A stretch of DNA of 64,000 bases, from assembly GCF_020172685.1 (NCBI RefSeq), contig NZ_CP083986.1, forward strand, positions 2,588,487-2,652,486. The letters run 5' to 3'. The position numbers and the translations under genes were made by a program. Of the stretch, positions 16,727 through 26,874 are shown piece after piece (the first letter of the stretch is position 1; the number at the start of each line of letters is the position of its first letter). Source of the DNA: [Mycobacterium] nativiensis (GTDB lineage Bacteria > Actinomycetota > Actinomycetes > Mycobacteriales > Mycobacteriaceae). The notes below the pieces were generated by a model, which was given only the letters and a program-made list of their open reading frames with translations, ran no database searches and was not told the DNA's origin.

Positions 16727-17689
16727 ATGCCTGCTCCCGTGTTGCTGCTCGACGGCGCCAGTATGTGGTTTCGGTCCTACTTCGGGGTGCCGTCCTCGAT
16801 CACCGCCCCCGACGGCCGACCGGTGAACGCGGTGCGCGGCTTCTTCGACTCGGTGGCCACACTGATCACCCGACAGCACCCGAACCGGCTGGCGGTCTGC
16901 CTGGATCTGGACTGGCGGCCGCAGTGGCGGGTGGACCTCATTCCGTCCTACAAGGCCCACCGGGTGGCCGAATCAGAGACGGAGCCGACCGACGGCACAG
17001 ACATCGAAGAGGTGCCCGACGACCTGAGTCCGCAGGTGGACATGATCGCCGAACTGCTCGACGCGTTCGGGATCGCCACCGCCGGAGCCCCCGACCACGA
17101 GGCCGACGACGTGCTGGGCACGCTGGCGGCCGCCGAACGACGCGATCCGGTGATCGTCGTCAGCGGCGACCGCGACCTGCTGCAGGTGGTCACCGACCGC
17201 CCCGTCGCGGTGTCGGTGCTCTACCTGGGTCAGGGTCTGGCCAAAGCGACGCTGTTCGGCCCGGACGAGGTGGCGCAGCGTTACAGCCTGCCGCCGGAGC
17301 GGGCCGGCGCCGCCTACGCCGAGATGGCCCTGCTGCGCGGCGATCCCTCCGACGGGCTGCCAGGGGTGCCCGGCATCGGCGAGAAGACCGCATCCGGGCT
17401 GCTGTCCCGATACGGCTCACTGGCCGCGGTGCTGGACGCCGCCGCCGACCCGGCTTCCGCGATGGCCAAGGGTGTTCGGGCCAAACTGCAAGCGGCGCAG
17501 GACTACATCGCCGCGGCCGGCCCGGTGGTGCGGGTCGCCACCGATGCCCCGGTCACGTTCTCGACACCGTCGGACATCCTGCCCCGCACGGCCGCCGACC
17601 CCGTCCGGGTCGCCGAGCTGGCGAACCAGCTCGGCGTCAGCTCCTCGATCGCACGCCTGCAGCGCGCGCTCGACGAATTGCCGGACTAG
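16727..17689 (+). CDS. 5'-3' exonuclease (flap-endonuclease type)
   Basis: 320 residues from ATG 16727, with TAGGGTGG seven bases upstream. It is homologous to the N-terminal 5' nuclease domain of DNA polymerase I and removes 5' flaps and RNA primers. Acidic metal-binding residues are seen in [28 protein letters not shown] and [10 protein letters not shown], and the helix-hairpin-helix with [16 protein letters not shown] follows at about 205-220. It lacks a polymerase domain. The position beside pepE matches Rv2090. Confidence 0.93.
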   Translation: MPAPVLLLDGASMWFRSYFGVPSSITAPDGRPVNAVRGFFDSVATLITRQHPNRLAVCLDLDWRPQWRVDLIPSYKAHRVAESETEPTDGTDIEEVPDDLSPQVDMIAELLDAFGIATAGAPDHEADDVLGTLAAAERRDPVIVVSGDRDLLQVVTDRPVAVSVLYLGQGLAKATLFGPDEVAQRYSLPPERAGAAYAEMALLRGDPSDGLPGVPGIGEKTASGLLSRYGSLAAVLDAAADPASAMAKGVRAKLQAAQDYIAAAGPVVRVATDAPVTFSTPSDILPRTAADPVRVAELANQLGVSSSIARLQRALDELPD

Positions 17690-17702
17690 CGGCAACCCCG
17701 GA

Positions 17703-18449
17703 TTACTTGGGCCGCCCGACCTCGTAAGTGCCCGAGTTGTCCTGGAAGGTGACGGTCACCTGACGCTTGGTGCCGTCGATGCTGACCTCGCAGTTGAACG
17801 TGTCGCCCTGCTTGACCACCGGGCTCTGGCCGTTGTTGCACCGCACGTCCTTGACGTTCTTGGCGCCGTAGCCGTTGGTCTGGTCGGCCAGGATCTGCTG
17901 CACGCCTTCCTGCGCCTTGTCGACGTCGAGCTTGGTGGTCACGAAGAAGCCAGGCTTCCAGAAGCCCAGCACCAGCAGCACCAGCGCGGCGATGCCCAGG
18001 CACGCGCCGAGCACGGTGGTGACCAGTGCCGTCGGGCGCTTGCTCCCAGCAGGGGGCTGGCCGTACTGGCCCGGCTGCTGCGGGTACTGCCCGTACTGGC
18101 CGGGCTGACCGTATTGACCGGGCTGACCGTACTGGCCCGGTTGACCCGGTTGGCCGTACTGCGCGGGTTGCCCGTACTGGCCGGGCTGGCCGTACTGGGT
18201 CGGCTGCCCATACTGGCCGTACTGCGCGGGCTGGCCGTACTGCTCTGTCTGCGGGTAGCCGGGGTACTGCGCCGCGGCCGGATACGGCGTCGTCTGCTGC
18301 GGGTACTGCGACGGGGTGTAGGCCGGCGGCTCCCACTGCTGTTCGGTTCCCGACGCGGGAGTCTGTCCGGTGCCCGGCTGTTCCTCGGGTTGTCCGGGCT
18401 GCTGAGGCTGCCACGGCTGCGTCGGGTCGTATCCCTGCGGTCCGCTCAT
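17703..18449 (-). CDS. Tyr/Gln/Pro-repeat membrane protein with DUF4333 domain
   Basis: 248 residues. Residues 1-135 are disordered and low in complexity, with QYGQPGQ/QYGQPAQ repeats at about 70-132. One transmembrane helix follows (about 141-160), then an extracytoplasmic DUF4333 domain with two cysteines ([21 protein letters not shown]), which probably form a disulfide. Function is unknown. It corresponds by position to Rv2091c. The cytosolic tail composition (Tyr, Gln, Gly, Pro) is of the kind that can form condensates or be phosphorylated; that is inference. Confidence 0.85.
   Translation of the reverse strand: MSGPQGYDPTQPWQPQQPGQPEEQPGTGQTPASGTEQQWEPPAYTPSQYPQQTTPYPAAAQYPGYPQTEQYGQPAQYGQYGQPTQYGQPGQYGQPAQYGQPGQPGQYGQPGQYGQPGQYGQYPQQPGQYGQPPAGSKRPTALVTTVLGACLGIAALVLLVLGFWKPGFFVTTKLDVDKAQEGVQQILADQTNGYGAKNVKDVRCNNGQSPVVKQGDTFNCEVSIDGTKRQVTVTFQDNSGTYEVGRPK
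18054..18242 (-). repeat. in-frame QYGQP repeat tract
   Basis: The DNA encoding residues ~70-132 of the DUF4333 protein consists of degenerate tandem units of 15-24 bases that encode QYGQPGQ, QYGQPAQ and QYGQ. Units stay in frame, and copy number is likely to vary between strains. Confidence 0.75.
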
Positions 18450-18522
18450 CGTTGTTCCTCAAGTCCTCTCACGTAGCGGGTGCTGATCACCGCCGGCTCT
18501 TCACCGTAGCGCCCGGACCAGC

Positions 18523-21297
18523 CTACCCGGCGTCAACGGCGACGACACCGCGTAAAACGGTGTCGATCGCCTGTTTTGCGGTGGCCCGCAGTTCGGGACC
18601 CGGTGCCGCGTTGCGCAGCTGATCCAGCAGATCGAGAACCTGGCGGCACCACCGCACGAAATCACCCGCGGACAGCGGCGACCCGCCGCCCACGGCATCA
18701 GATGCGGCCAACGCCGAGGCCAGATCGCCGGTGCGGGACCAGCGATACACCGCGGCGACGAACCCGTCATCAGGTTCGCGGCTGCTGGTGATGCCGTGCC
18801 GGCGCTCGTCGGCGCGCAGCTCGGCGGAGAGCTTGCGGGTCTGCCGCAGGGCCCGCCCCACCGGCGCGGTCGGCGCCTCCAGGGTCGGCGGGCCACCGGG
18901 GCCGTCACCGCCGCGCGATTCGAAGAGCACCGCGGAGACCACCGCCGCCAACTCGGCGGGCCCCAGGCCGTCCCAAGCACCGGTGCGCAGACATTCGGCG
19001 ACGAGCAGGTCGCTCTCGCTGTAGATCCGGGCCAGCATCCGGCCGTCATCGGTCACCCGCGGGTCACGCTTGCCGTCACCGGAGCCGACGTCGATGAATC
19101 CGCGCTCGCCAAGCAGCCCGACGATCCGATCGAAGGTGCGAGCCAGCGAGTTGGTGGCCGCCTGAACCTTCCGGCGCAGTTGGGCGTTGTCGGACTCCAC
19201 CCGCAGGTACCGCTCGGCGACCCGGACCTTGTCCTCACGATCCGGTGGCGAATGGGCCGAATGATCGCGCATCCGTTGACGCAGGGCCTCCAGCTCCGGA
19301 TCCACCGGGGCGTCCTGCGGGCCGCCACCGCGCCTGCCGCGGCCCTCGGGCATCACCAGGCCGGCTGCCGCGGACCGCAGCGCCGACGCCAGGTCACGCC
19401 GGACCCTCGGCTGACGGTGCTCCACCCGCTTGGGCAGGTGCATAGAGCCGATCGGGCCTGCGGTCCCCGAGTAGTCCGCCGTGGAGATCCTGCCCGCCCA
19501 GCGATGCTCGGTGAGTACCAGCGGGCGGGGCTCATCCGAATCCCGGTCGACCTGCAGCACCACCGCCAGTCCGACGCGGCGGCCGTGAGTGATGTTGATG
19601 ATGTCGCCGCGGCGCAGCGACGCCAGGGCCGCACCGGCCGCTCGGCGCCGCTGCAGGCGTGAGGCGCGCGCCTGGGCGCGTTCCCGTTCGGAGATCTGGG
19701 CCCGCAGACGGGCGTAGTCCAGGATCGGCGCGTCGCGGCCGCCCAGCCCGTCGGCGATCTCGTCGAGGGTGCGCTCGCCGCGCTCGGCACTGCGGACCAG
19801 GCCGACAACGGATCGGTCGGCCTGGAACTGGGCGAAGGACTGCTCCAACAGCCGGTGGGCCTGCTGCGGCCCCATCCGCTGTACCAGGTTGATGGTCATG
19901 TTGTACGACGGTGCGAACGAGCTGCGCAGCGGGAAGGTACGGGTGGACGCCAGCCCGGCCACCTGGTCGGGATCGGCGGTGCTCTCCCCCGGATGCCACA
20001 GCACCACCGCATGGCCCTCGACGTCGATGCCGCGCCGTCCGGCCCGCCCGGTCAGCTGGGTGTATTCACCCGGTGTCAGCGCGGCGTGCTGCTCGCCGTT
20101 GAACTTGACCAGCCGTTCCAGCACGACCGTACGGGCGGGCATGTTGATGCCCAGTGCGAGCGTCTCGGTGGCGAACACGGCTTTGATCAGGCCCGCGGTG
20201 AACAGTTCTTCGACGGTGTGGCGGAACACCGGGAGCAGACCGGCGTGATGGCCGGCCAGCCCGCGCAGCAATCCCTCCCGCCATTCGTAGTAGCCCAGCA
20301 CATCCAGGTCAGCGTCGGCCAGATCCCCGCAGCGGTGGTCGATCACCTCGGCGATGCGGGCTCGCTCGGACTCGGTGGTGAGCCGCAGCGGTGAGCGCAG
20401 GCACTGTCTGACGGCCGCGTCGCAGCCGGCGCGAGAGAACACGAATGTGATCACCGGCAGCAGCCCAGCCGCCTCCAGCACCGCGACCACGTCGGGGCGC
20501 ATCGGCGGCCGGTAGCTCGGGCCCCCGGGCCGGCCCTGGCCGCCGCGGCCGGGCCCGCCCCGCGGGTGCCACTCGGTGAGCCGGTCGGCTTCGCGGCGAT
20601 GGGCGATGTGGCGCAGCAGCTGCGGATCGACCCGCGCGCCGCCCCCGGTGTCCGGACCCTCGGCGTCGGGACGGGTTTGGAACAGGTCGAAAAGCCGCTT
20701 GCCGACCATCATGTGCTGCCACAGCGGCACCGGCCGGTGCTCGTCGACGACCACGGTGGTGTCACCGCGCACGGTCTGAATCCAGCCGCCGAACTCTTCG
20801 GCGTTGCTGACGGTGGCAGACAGGCTGACCAGCCGCACCTCACCGGACAGGTGCAGGATGACTTCCTCCCAGACCGCACCGCGCATCCGGTCCGCGAGGA
20901 AGTGCACCTCATCCATCACGACATGGGAAAGGCCTTGCAGTGCAGGCGAATCCGCGTAGAGCATGTTCCGCAGCACCTCGGTGGTCATCACCACCACGGG
21001 CGCGTTCGAGTTCACCGACAGGTCGCCGGTCAGCAGCCCCACCCGCTCCTTGCCGTACCGCGCGACCAGATCGTTGTACTTCTGGTTGCTCAGTGCCTTG
21101 ATCGGGGTGGTGTAGAAGCACTTCGCGTCGGCGGCCAGCGCCAGGTGCACCGCGAACTCGCCCACCACGGTCTTGCCGGCGCCGGTCGGGGCGCACACCA
21201 GCACGCCTCGACCGTCCTCGAGTGCCTGGCAGGCCCGCAGCTGGAAATCGTCCAGACCGAACGGCAATTCGGCGGTGAACCGGCTCAGCTCCGTCAT
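18523..21297 (-). CDS. helY: superfamily 2 DEVH-box RNA/DNA helicase HelY
   Basis: 924 residues from ATG 21297 (family about 906). It is an ATP-dependent helicase of the Ski2-like group. The P-loop is APTGAGKT (36-43), the motif II box DEVH (129-132), motif III SLSATVSNAEEFGG, and motif VI QLTGRAGRRGID; a Ski2-type C-terminal region (rRNA-processing arm and helical bundle) follows. The likely job is RNA turnover or structured-RNA processing. ATG 21318 is an alternative: it overlaps the tatC stop (ATGAGTAG) and adds seven residues; I prefer 21297 because the M. tuberculosis protein also starts MTEL. Confidence 0.95.
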   Translation of the reverse strand: MTELSRFTAELPFGLDDFQLRACQALEDGRGVLVCAPTGAGKTVVGEFAVHLALAADAKCFYTTPIKALSNQKYNDLVARYGKERVGLLTGDLSVNSNAPVVVMTTEVLRNMLYADSPALQGLSHVVMDEVHFLADRMRGAVWEEVILHLSGEVRLVSLSATVSNAEEFGGWIQTVRGDTTVVVDEHRPVPLWQHMMVGKRLFDLFQTRPDAEGPDTGGGARVDPQLLRHIAHRREADRLTEWHPRGGPGRGGQGRPGGPSYRPPMRPDVVAVLEAAGLLPVITFVFSRAGCDAAVRQCLRSPLRLTTESERARIAEVIDHRCGDLADADLDVLGYYEWREGLLRGLAGHHAGLLPVFRHTVEELFTAGLIKAVFATETLALGINMPARTVVLERLVKFNGEQHAALTPGEYTQLTGRAGRRGIDVEGHAVVLWHPGESTADPDQVAGLASTRTFPLRSSFAPSYNMTINLVQRMGPQQAHRLLEQSFAQFQADRSVVGLVRSAERGERTLDEIADGLGGRDAPILDYARLRAQISERERAQARASRLQRRRAAGAALASLRRGDIINITHGRRVGLAVVLQVDRDSDEPRPLVLTEHRWAGRISTADYSGTAGPIGSMHLPKRVEHRQPRVRRDLASALRSAAAGLVMPEGRGRRGGGPQDAPVDPELEALRQRMRDHSAHSPPDREDKVRVAERYLRVESDNAQLRRKVQAATNSLARTFDRIVGLLGERGFIDVGSGDGKRDPRVTDDGRMLARIYSESDLLVAECLRTGAWDGLGPAELAAVVSAVLFESRGGDGPGGPPTLEAPTAPVGRALRQTRKLSAELRADERRHGITSSREPDDGFVAAVYRWSRTGDLASALAASDAVGGGSPLSAGDFVRWCRQVLDLLDQLRNAAPGPELRATAKQAIDTVLRGVVAVDAG

Positions 21298-21310
21298 CTC
21301 GGCGCGCGGC

Positions 21311-22222
21311 CTACTCATGCGGGGCTGCAACGGCTGTGGGCGCTTCAAGCGGCGAGGCTTCATCGTCGCTGAGGCCGTCGCCGACCTCCCGCTTGGCCTT
21401 GCGCTTGTCGTGCAGCCGGGCGATCTGGATCGCGAACTCCAGCAGCAGAGTCAGCGCGAGTCCGAGCGCGGTCATCGAGAAGGGGTCCGAGCCGGGCGTG
21501 GCGACCGCGGCGAACGCGAACACCGCGAAGATCAGCCCGCGCCGCCAGGCCGCCAGGCGGGCGTAACTGAGCACACCGACCTGGTTGAGCATCACGATCA
21601 GCAGCGGGAACTCGAAGCTGATCCCGAAGACCAGCAGCAGGTTGATCAAGAACCCGAAGTATCGGTCGCCGGAGAGCGCAGTCACCTGGACGTCGCTGCC
21701 GACGGTCAGCAGGAAACCGAGTGCCTTGGAGAGCACCACGTAGGCCAGTACCGCCCCGGTGACGAACAGTGCGGCCGCCGATACGACGAACACCACCGCG
21801 AAGCGGCGCTCCTTGCGGTACAGGCCCGGGGTGATGAAGGCCCACAGTTGGTAGAACCAGATCGGGCAGGCCAGCACCACGCCGGCGGCCAGCCCCACTT
21901 TGAGGCGCAGCATGAACTGATCGAACGGCCCTGTGGCCAGCAGCCGGCATTGCCCGTCCGCGGCGATCTGGGCCCGTGCCGAGTCGGGCAGCGCGCAATA
22001 CGGTTGGCGGAGCCACTCGCCGAGACTTTCCATCCCGAAGAAGCCGTGCGAGTACCAGATGAACCCGAAGGCGGTGGTCAGGGCGATCGCGGCCAGCGAC
22101 AGCAGCAGCCGGGTACGCAGTTCCCGGATGTGGTCGACGAGCGACATCGTCCCGTCGGGGTTGGTGCGGCCGCGCCGTTGGCGTGGGTCAAGCCGCTTGA
22201 CAAAGCTGGTGGCACGCACCAT
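21311..22222 (-). CDS. tatC: Sec-independent protein translocase subunit TatC
   Basis: 303 residues from ATG 22222; a GTG at 22219 is equally possible. It is the receptor subunit of the twin-arginine translocase, which exports folded proteins. Six transmembrane helices, the N-terminal [14 protein letters not shown] motif with the conserved Glu, and [15 protein letters not shown] are typical. There is an extended charged C-terminus ([12 protein letters not shown]). It lies in the run pafA-pafB-pafC-DUF2510-tatA-tatC-helY on one strand. No tatB is visible in the window. Confidence 0.97.
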   Translation of the reverse strand: MVRATSFVKRLDPRQRRGRTNPDGTMSLVDHIRELRTRLLLSLAAIALTTAFGFIWYSHGFFGMESLGEWLRQPYCALPDSARAQIAADGQCRLLATGPFDQFMLRLKVGLAAGVVLACPIWFYQLWAFITPGLYRKERRFAVVFVVSAAALFVTGAVLAYVVLSKALGFLLTVGSDVQVTALSGDRYFGFLINLLLVFGISFEFPLLIVMLNQVGVLSYARLAAWRRGLIFAVFAFAAVATPGSDPFSMTALGLALTLLLEFAIQIARLHDKRKAKREVGDGLSDDEASPLEAPTAVAAPHE

Positions 22223-22252
22223 CACGAGGCGCTCTGGCGCTGCGGTGACGGC

Positions 22253-22474
22253 TTAAGCCGACCGCGGGTCAGCCGGCGGCTCTACGCGTTCGGACTGCAC
22301 TGAGGTGGCCGACGACTCCGGATTGATGTCGTTCTGCAGCTCGCGGACCTCGGATTTGAAGATCCGCAGCGACTTACCGAGCGAACGCGCCGCGTCGGGA
22401 AGTCGCTTGGCGCCGAACAGCACAACCATCACGACCAACAGGATTGCCCAGTGCCAGGGACTGAGACTGCCCAC
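22253..22474 (-). CDS. tatA: Sec-independent protein translocase subunit TatA
   Basis: 73 residues from GTG 22474: one N-terminal transmembrane helix (residues 6-21), the hinge [17 protein letters not shown], an amphipathic helix, then an acidic tail. It oligomerises to form the Tat translocation path with TatC. The gap to tatC is 30 bp. The start is preceded by TGGAGGTATCC, a good ribosome site. Confidence 0.96.
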   Translation of the reverse strand: MGSLSPWHWAILLVVMVVLFGAKRLPDAARSLGKSLRIFKSEVRELQNDINPESSATSVQSERVEPPADPRSA

Positions 22475-22513
22475 TTCGGATACCTCCAGACGTCGCTTTG
22501 ATGCTACCGCAGC

Positions 22514-22747
22514 TCAGGAACCCGGCGGCGCAGCAAGCGGCCGGGTGGCTTCCGTCCAGCTTTCACCGTCGAAGTAGCGCAGCAGCTCCGGGTTGTCGGG
22601 ATCTGGATACCAGTCCGCATCCGTTGGCGACAGACCTGTCGGTTTGAACGCCACCTTGGCCAGGAAGACGATGCCCGCCACCACCCCTGCCAGAAGCGCG
22701 AGCATGACGATGTCGGCCGTCAGGACTCCGAGGTCGTATGTGGTCAC
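22514..22747 (-). CDS. small membrane protein with DUF2510 domain
   Basis: 77 residues from GTG 22747, overlapping the pafC stop by GTGA. One transmembrane helix (residues ~12-32) is followed by a DUF2510 unit (DADWYPDPDNPELLRYFDGESWTEAT). DUF2510 is a short actinobacterial domain of unknown function with a W-x-x-D pattern. The overlap implies coupled translation with the DNA-damage regulator pafC. I do not recall this gene between pafC and tatA in M. tuberculosis, so it may be lineage-specific. Confidence 0.8.
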   Translation of the reverse strand: MTTYDLGVLTADIVMLALLAGVVAGIVFLAKVAFKPTGLSPTDADWYPDPDNPELLRYFDGESWTEATRPLAAPPGS

Positions 22748-23706
22748 GGGCGCACTTTGTCATACGCCGCCACCGCGGCCGTCGCGGCGTCGCGCACCTG
22801 GGCGGCCAGTGATTCGGGCGCCAGGACGCGAACCGCTGAGCCGAAGCCCAGCACCAGCCTCGTCATCCACTCGTCGGAGGCGTAGGTGATGGACGCCTCG
22901 CGGGAACCGTCCGATCGTTCGGCGAGCACCTTCATCGGGTGATAGTCGAACATCCAGAACGCCGACGGCTCCACCAACAGCGTTGCCGATGGCAGCGCCG
23001 GATCAGCGTCGAACAGCGACATGTCCGTCGCGGCCCGCAGCGCTGGGTCGGGCGGTGCCGCCGGCTCGTCGAGCACCGCCGCGGAGTCCACGCGGTCGAA
23101 TCGAAACAGCCGGACGCTTTCGGCGGTCCGGCACCAGGCCTCCAAGTAACTCATGGAGGCGATGACCACGACCCGAATCGGGTCGACCACCCGGTGACTG
23201 GTGGCGTCCCGAGACGCTGAGTAGTAGTCGATGGCCAGCGCCCGATGCTGCTGGACCGCCGTGCGAATCGCGGCGACCGCCGGGGTTTCAGCCGTCTCCG
23301 GCTCGGGGGGCGTCGGTGCTGCCGAACCCACCTCGGTGTTGACGGCCTCGATCTTGACCATGGCACTGCGCGCGGCCGCCGGGTCGACCAGACCGGGCAG
23401 CTCGGCCAGGGCCTGCAACGTCACGAGTACAGCAGCCGCCTCCGACGAGGTCAGCCGCAACGGCCGGTCCATCCCCGCGGTGAAGTACACCGAGAGCGCA
23501 TCCTCGGAGATCGCCAGGTCGATCAGGTCGCCCCCGGCGTGCCCGGGCAGACCGCAGTCCAGGAAGAGGCTGTTCAGATCCGCCATCAGCTGCTTTTTGG
23601 ACAACCCAAGGTCGGCGGCGGCCTTGTCCGGACTGACACCGGGATGGGCGCGCAGGTACGGCACCATGTTCAGCAGCCGGACCATACGTTCGGAGACTTT
23701 GTTCAC
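22744..23706 (-). CDS. pafC: WYL-domain transcriptional activator PafC
   Basis: 320 residues from GTG 23706, overlapping the pafB stop by GTGA; the in-frame ATG upstream at 23757 is not needed. With PafB it forms the heterodimer that activates the LexA/RecA-independent DNA-damage response in mycobacteria. It has an N-terminal winged helix (MVRLLNMVPYLRAHPGVSPDKAAADLGLSKKQL), then a WYL domain (RALAIDYYSASRDATSHRVVDPIRVVV...YLEAWCRTAESVRLFRFDRV). The coupling ensures equal amounts of PafB and PafC. Confidence 0.95.
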   Translation of the reverse strand: MNKVSERMVRLLNMVPYLRAHPGVSPDKAAADLGLSKKQLMADLNSLFLDCGLPGHAGGDLIDLAISEDALSVYFTAGMDRPLRLTSSEAAAVLVTLQALAELPGLVDPAAARSAMVKIEAVNTEVGSAAPTPPEPETAETPAVAAIRTAVQQHRALAIDYYSASRDATSHRVVDPIRVVVIASMSYLEAWCRTAESVRLFRFDRVDSAAVLDEPAAPPDPALRAATDMSLFDADPALPSATLLVEPSAFWMFDYHPMKVLAERSDGSREASITYASDEWMTRLVLGFGSAVRVLAPESLAAQVRDAATAAVAAYDKVRP

Positions 23707-24701
23707 GACCCAACTCCTGCCGCCTGGGCTCGCAGTCGGGTCAACACGTCGTCGCACAGCGATTCCGGTTCCAACACCACCGCGTCGGCTCCGTACCCGG
23801 CAATCTCGCGGACCAGCCGGTCAGTGGAGGACAGATCGATCGCCAGTAGGTCGCCGGTCCGGCCGTCCAGCTCGGCCCGCTCAGCCACGGTGCCGGCGCG
23901 ACGCAGCGCGACGCAGCGGCCGTCGGCGACCCAGACCCGGGCGGTCACGCCGGTCGGGGTTTCCTTGATCGCGTCGGCGACGATCTGGCGTAGGTCGACA
24001 TCGGCGGGCTTGCTGACCGCCCCGGGCGGATCGAGCGCCACCACGTCGGCTCCGATGCGCGACAGCCGGAACATGCGAACCGCGTCCCGCTCCCGGTCGC
24101 GGCCGACCAGGTACCACCGGCCGTGGTTGGTGACCACGCCCCACGGCTCAACCGTGCGGGTGGTGTACGGGTCGGCGCTCGACGAACGGTGCGGAAACTG
24201 CACGGCCTGCCCGGCATTGATCGCCGCCATCAGGGCTCCGAGTGCTTCCTGCGATCCGTGAATGCCCGGCAGTCCCGCCGGCGCTGCGAACAACACGCTG
24301 TCGTCGGTGGCGGGGTCGACTTCCACACCGGCGGCTCGCAGCTTCACCACCGCGGCCTGGATGGCGGTGGCCAGCTCCGGCGACTGCCACAGTCCCATGG
24401 CGACCGCCACCGCGGCGGCCTCGTCGGCGGTGAGCTCGATGTCGGGCAGTTCGTAGGCATCCCGCTTGATTCGGTAACCCTCGACCGTGTCGAATATCGA
24501 CGCAGAGCCGGTCTCGAGCGGGATACCGAGGTCGCGCAGCTCACTCTTGTCGCGCTCGAACATCCGCGAAAACGCCTCAGCCGTCGGGCAGTCGGCATAT
24601 CCGGGGACGATGCGCCGGATCTTCTCGGCGGGGATGAAGGTGTACGAGGACAGCAAGCAGATGACCAGATTGACCAGCCGCTCTTCTTTTGTGGACGCCA
24701 C
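23703..24701 (-). CDS. pafB: WYL-domain transcriptional activator PafB
   Basis: 332 residues from GTG 24701. Partner of PafC: an N-terminal helix-turn-helix region (KEERLVNLVICLLSSYTFIPAEKIRRIVPGY) and a WYL domain (QAVQFPHRSSSADPYTTRTVEPWGVVTNHGRWYLVGRDRERDAVRMFRLSRI) containing the WYL triplet itself. It senses DNA damage, for which single-stranded DNA binding by the WYL domain is the known model. It lies 20 bp after pafA. Confidence 0.96.
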   Translation of the reverse strand: MASTKEERLVNLVICLLSSYTFIPAEKIRRIVPGYADCPTAEAFSRMFERDKSELRDLGIPLETGSASIFDTVEGYRIKRDAYELPDIELTADEAAAVAVAMGLWQSPELATAIQAAVVKLRAAGVEVDPATDDSVLFAAPAGLPGIHGSQEALGALMAAINAGQAVQFPHRSSSADPYTTRTVEPWGVVTNHGRWYLVGRDRERDAVRMFRLSRIGADVVALDPPGAVSKPADVDLRQIVADAIKETPTGVTARVWVADGRCVALRRAGTVAERAELDGRTGDLLAIDLSSTDRLVREIAGYGADAVVLEPESLCDDVLTRLRAQAAGVGS

Positions 24702-24721
24702 AGCATGCAGCCTAAGTCAAC

Positions 24722-26083
24722 CTACATACTGGCGATGAGTCGTTTGACCCGCTCGTCGACCGACCGGAACGGGTCCTTGCACAGCACGGTGCGCTGGGCC
24801 TGGTCATTGAGCTTGAGGTGCACCCAGTCGACGGTGAAGTCGCGGCCCGCCGCCTGTGCGGCACTGATGAATTCACCGCGCAGCTTGGCCCGGGTGGTCT
24901 GCGGCGGGGTGTCGACGGCGGCGTCGACCTCTTCGTCGGTGGTGACCCGGGCGGCCAGGCCCTTGCGCTCCAGCAGATCGAACACCCCGCGGCCCCGCTT
25001 GATGTCGTGGTAGGCCAGATCCAGTTGGGCGATCTTCGGGTCGGACAGCTCCATGTCGTAGCGATCCTGGTAGCGCTGGAACAGCTTTCGCTTGATCACC
25101 CAGTCGATCTCGGTGTCCACCTTGGCGAAGTCCTGGGACTCGACGGCGTCGAGTTGGCGGCCCCACAGATCGATGACCTGCTCCAACTGCGGATTGCTGG
25201 CGGCACGGGTCCGCACATAGTCCACGGCCCGCCCGTAGTACTCGCGCTGGATGTCGAGGGCGCCGGCCTGGCGGCCGCCGGCCAGCCGTACCGGGCGCCG
25301 TCCGGTGACGTCGTGGCTGACTTCGCGGATCGCCCGGATCGGGTTGTCCAGTGAGAAGTCGCGGAACGACACCCCCGCCTCGATCATCTCCAGCACCAGC
25401 GAAGCGCTGCCCACCTTGAGCAGGGTCGTGGTCTCGGACATGTTGGAATCGCCGACGATGACATGCAGCCGCCGGTACTTCTCGGCGTCGGCGTGTGGTT
25501 CGTCGCGGGTGTTGATGATCGGCCGGGACCGCGTCGTCGCGCTCGACACGCCTTCCCAGATGTGCTCGGCGCGCTGTGACAGGCAGAAGGTCGCGGCTTT
25601 GGGGGTCTGCAGCACCTTCCCGGCGCCGCAGATCAGCTGGCGGGTCACCAGGAACGGCAGCAGCACATCCGAGATCCGGGAGAACTCCCCGGCACGGACG
25701 ATCAGGTAGTTCTCGTGGCAGCCGTAGGAGTTGCCGGCCGAGTCGGTGTTGTTCTTGAACAGGTAGATGTCGCCGCCGATACCCTCATCGGCCAGCCGCT
25801 GCTCGGCGTCGATCAGCAGGTCTTCGAGCACCCGTTCGCCGGCCCGGTCATGGGTGACCAGCTGGATCAGGTTGTCGCACTCCGCGGTGGCGTACTCGGG
25901 ATGGCTGCCGACGTCCAGGTACAGCCGAGCGCCGTTGCGCAGGAACACATTCGAGCTGCGGCCCCACGACACCACCCGACGGAACAGGTAACGCGCCACC
26001 TCATCGGGGGAAAGCCGCCGATGACCATGGAACGTGCAGGTGACACCGAACTCGGTCTCGATGCCCATGATTCTTCGCTGCAC
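24722..26083 (-). CDS. pafA: Pup-protein ligase PafA
   Basis: 453 residues. It joins the C-terminal glutamate of Pup to lysines of proteasome substrates using ATP. Catalytic and metal residues are present: E9 (MGIETEFG) and D57 ([18 protein letters not shown]). The fold is that of carboxylate-amine ligases with a small C-terminal domain. The length fits the family (452). The other Pup-proteasome genes (dop, pup, prcB, prcA, mpa) are not in the window; upstream lies pdtaR. The GTG 26083 start is seven bases after TAGGCT, so the operon mRNA is probably leaderless. Confidence 0.97.
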   Translation of the reverse strand: MQRRIMGIETEFGVTCTFHGHRRLSPDEVARYLFRRVVSWGRSSNVFLRNGARLYLDVGSHPEYATAECDNLIQLVTHDRAGERVLEDLLIDAEQRLADEGIGGDIYLFKNNTDSAGNSYGCHENYLIVRAGEFSRISDVLLPFLVTRQLICGAGKVLQTPKAATFCLSQRAEHIWEGVSSATTRSRPIINTRDEPHADAEKYRRLHVIVGDSNMSETTTLLKVGSASLVLEMIEAGVSFRDFSLDNPIRAIREVSHDVTGRRPVRLAGGRQAGALDIQREYYGRAVDYVRTRAASNPQLEQVIDLWGRQLDAVESQDFAKVDTEIDWVIKRKLFQRYQDRYDMELSDPKIAQLDLAYHDIKRGRGVFDLLERKGLAARVTTDEEVDAAVDTPPQTTRAKLRGEFISAAQAAGRDFTVDWVHLKLNDQAQRTVLCKDPFRSVDERVKRLIASM

Positions 26084-26090
26084 GTCAACG

Positions 26091-26096
26091 AGCCTA
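26091..26096 (-). promoter_or_regulatory. -10 hexamer for leaderless pafA mRNA
   Basis: TAGGCT (TANNNT) on the minus strand ends seven bases before the pafA GTG. There is no ribosome site between. No convincing -35. Confidence 0.45.
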
Positions 26097-26155
26097 CTGG
26101 TTGAACGGCCGTAACGGTGGCCAGACGCGCCTCGGCGTGATCGCCCCCATCGCGG

Positions 26156-26791
26156 TCAGGCCGACGGCTTCTCGGTGGTGTCGAGGGTTTCCAGCACCAC
26201 CTCGGCCACCCGCCGCATCGTGGTCCGCTGGTCCATCGCCGCACGCTGGATCCACTTGAAGGCCTCCGGTTCGCTCAGACCCTGCTTGGCCTGCAGCAGC
26301 CCCTTGGCCCGCTCGACGAGTTTGCGGGTTTCGAGTTGCTCCGCGAGGCTGCTGACTTCGCGTTCCAGCGCGGCGATCTCCTCGGACCGGCTCAGGGCCA
26401 GCTCGATGGCGGGGACCAGGTCACTGGCCGAGAACGGCTTGACCAGGTAGGCCATCGCCCCGGCGTCGCGGGCCCGTTCGACCAGTTCACGCTGACTGAA
26501 CGCGGTGAGCATGACGATCGGCGCGATGCGCTTGGCGGCGATCTCGGAGGCGGCATCGATCCCGTCGCGCCGCGGCATCTTCACGTCGATGATCACCAGG
26601 TCCGGGCGAAGGCGTTCGGCCAGCTCGACGGCTTCCTGGCCGTCGGCGGCCTCCCCCACAACGTCGTAGCCCTCTTCGCGCAACATCTCCGCCAGATCCA
26701 GTCGGATCAGGGACTCATCCTCGGCGATCACGACCCGCCGGGCCGGACGCGGCGCGGGGTCGGACTCGGGAGCGTGGTTCGACGCAGTCAT
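26156..26791 (-). CDS. pdtaR: response regulator with ANTAR RNA-binding domain (PdtaR)
   Basis: 211 residues. The receiver domain (residues ~19-135) has acidic pocket D24/E25, phosphoacceptor D69 (VIIDVKMPRRDG), the threonine in MLTAFSQ and the lysine in YLVKPF. A helical linker leads to an ANTAR domain (~145-205, RKLVERAKGLLQAKQGLSEPEAFKWIQRAAMDQRTTMRRVAEVV), which binds paired-hairpin RNA antiterminators. It is the cytosolic partner of the PdtaS histidine kinase, not present here. ATG 26791 is chosen; longer reading runs into the tRNA. Corresponds to Rv1626. Confidence 0.95.
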   Translation of the reverse strand: MTASNHAPESDPAPRPARRVVIAEDESLIRLDLAEMLREEGYDVVGEAADGQEAVELAERLRPDLVIIDVKMPRRDGIDAASEIAAKRIAPIVMLTAFSQRELVERARDAGAMAYLVKPFSASDLVPAIELALSRSEEIAALEREVSSLAEQLETRKLVERAKGLLQAKQGLSEPEAFKWIQRAAMDQRTTMRRVAEVVLETLDTTEKPSA

Positions 26792-26874
26792 CACCCCATT
26801 ATTCTGTCTCGGCTGCCGGCGGCGGCAACCCCCAAGGGCATCGTCTAGGGTGGGAGACCGCGCGCAAGCGCCGG

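Noticed and set aside
18054..18242. CRISPR-like short repeats
   Set aside because: Units have no unique spacers and encode QYGQP in frame.
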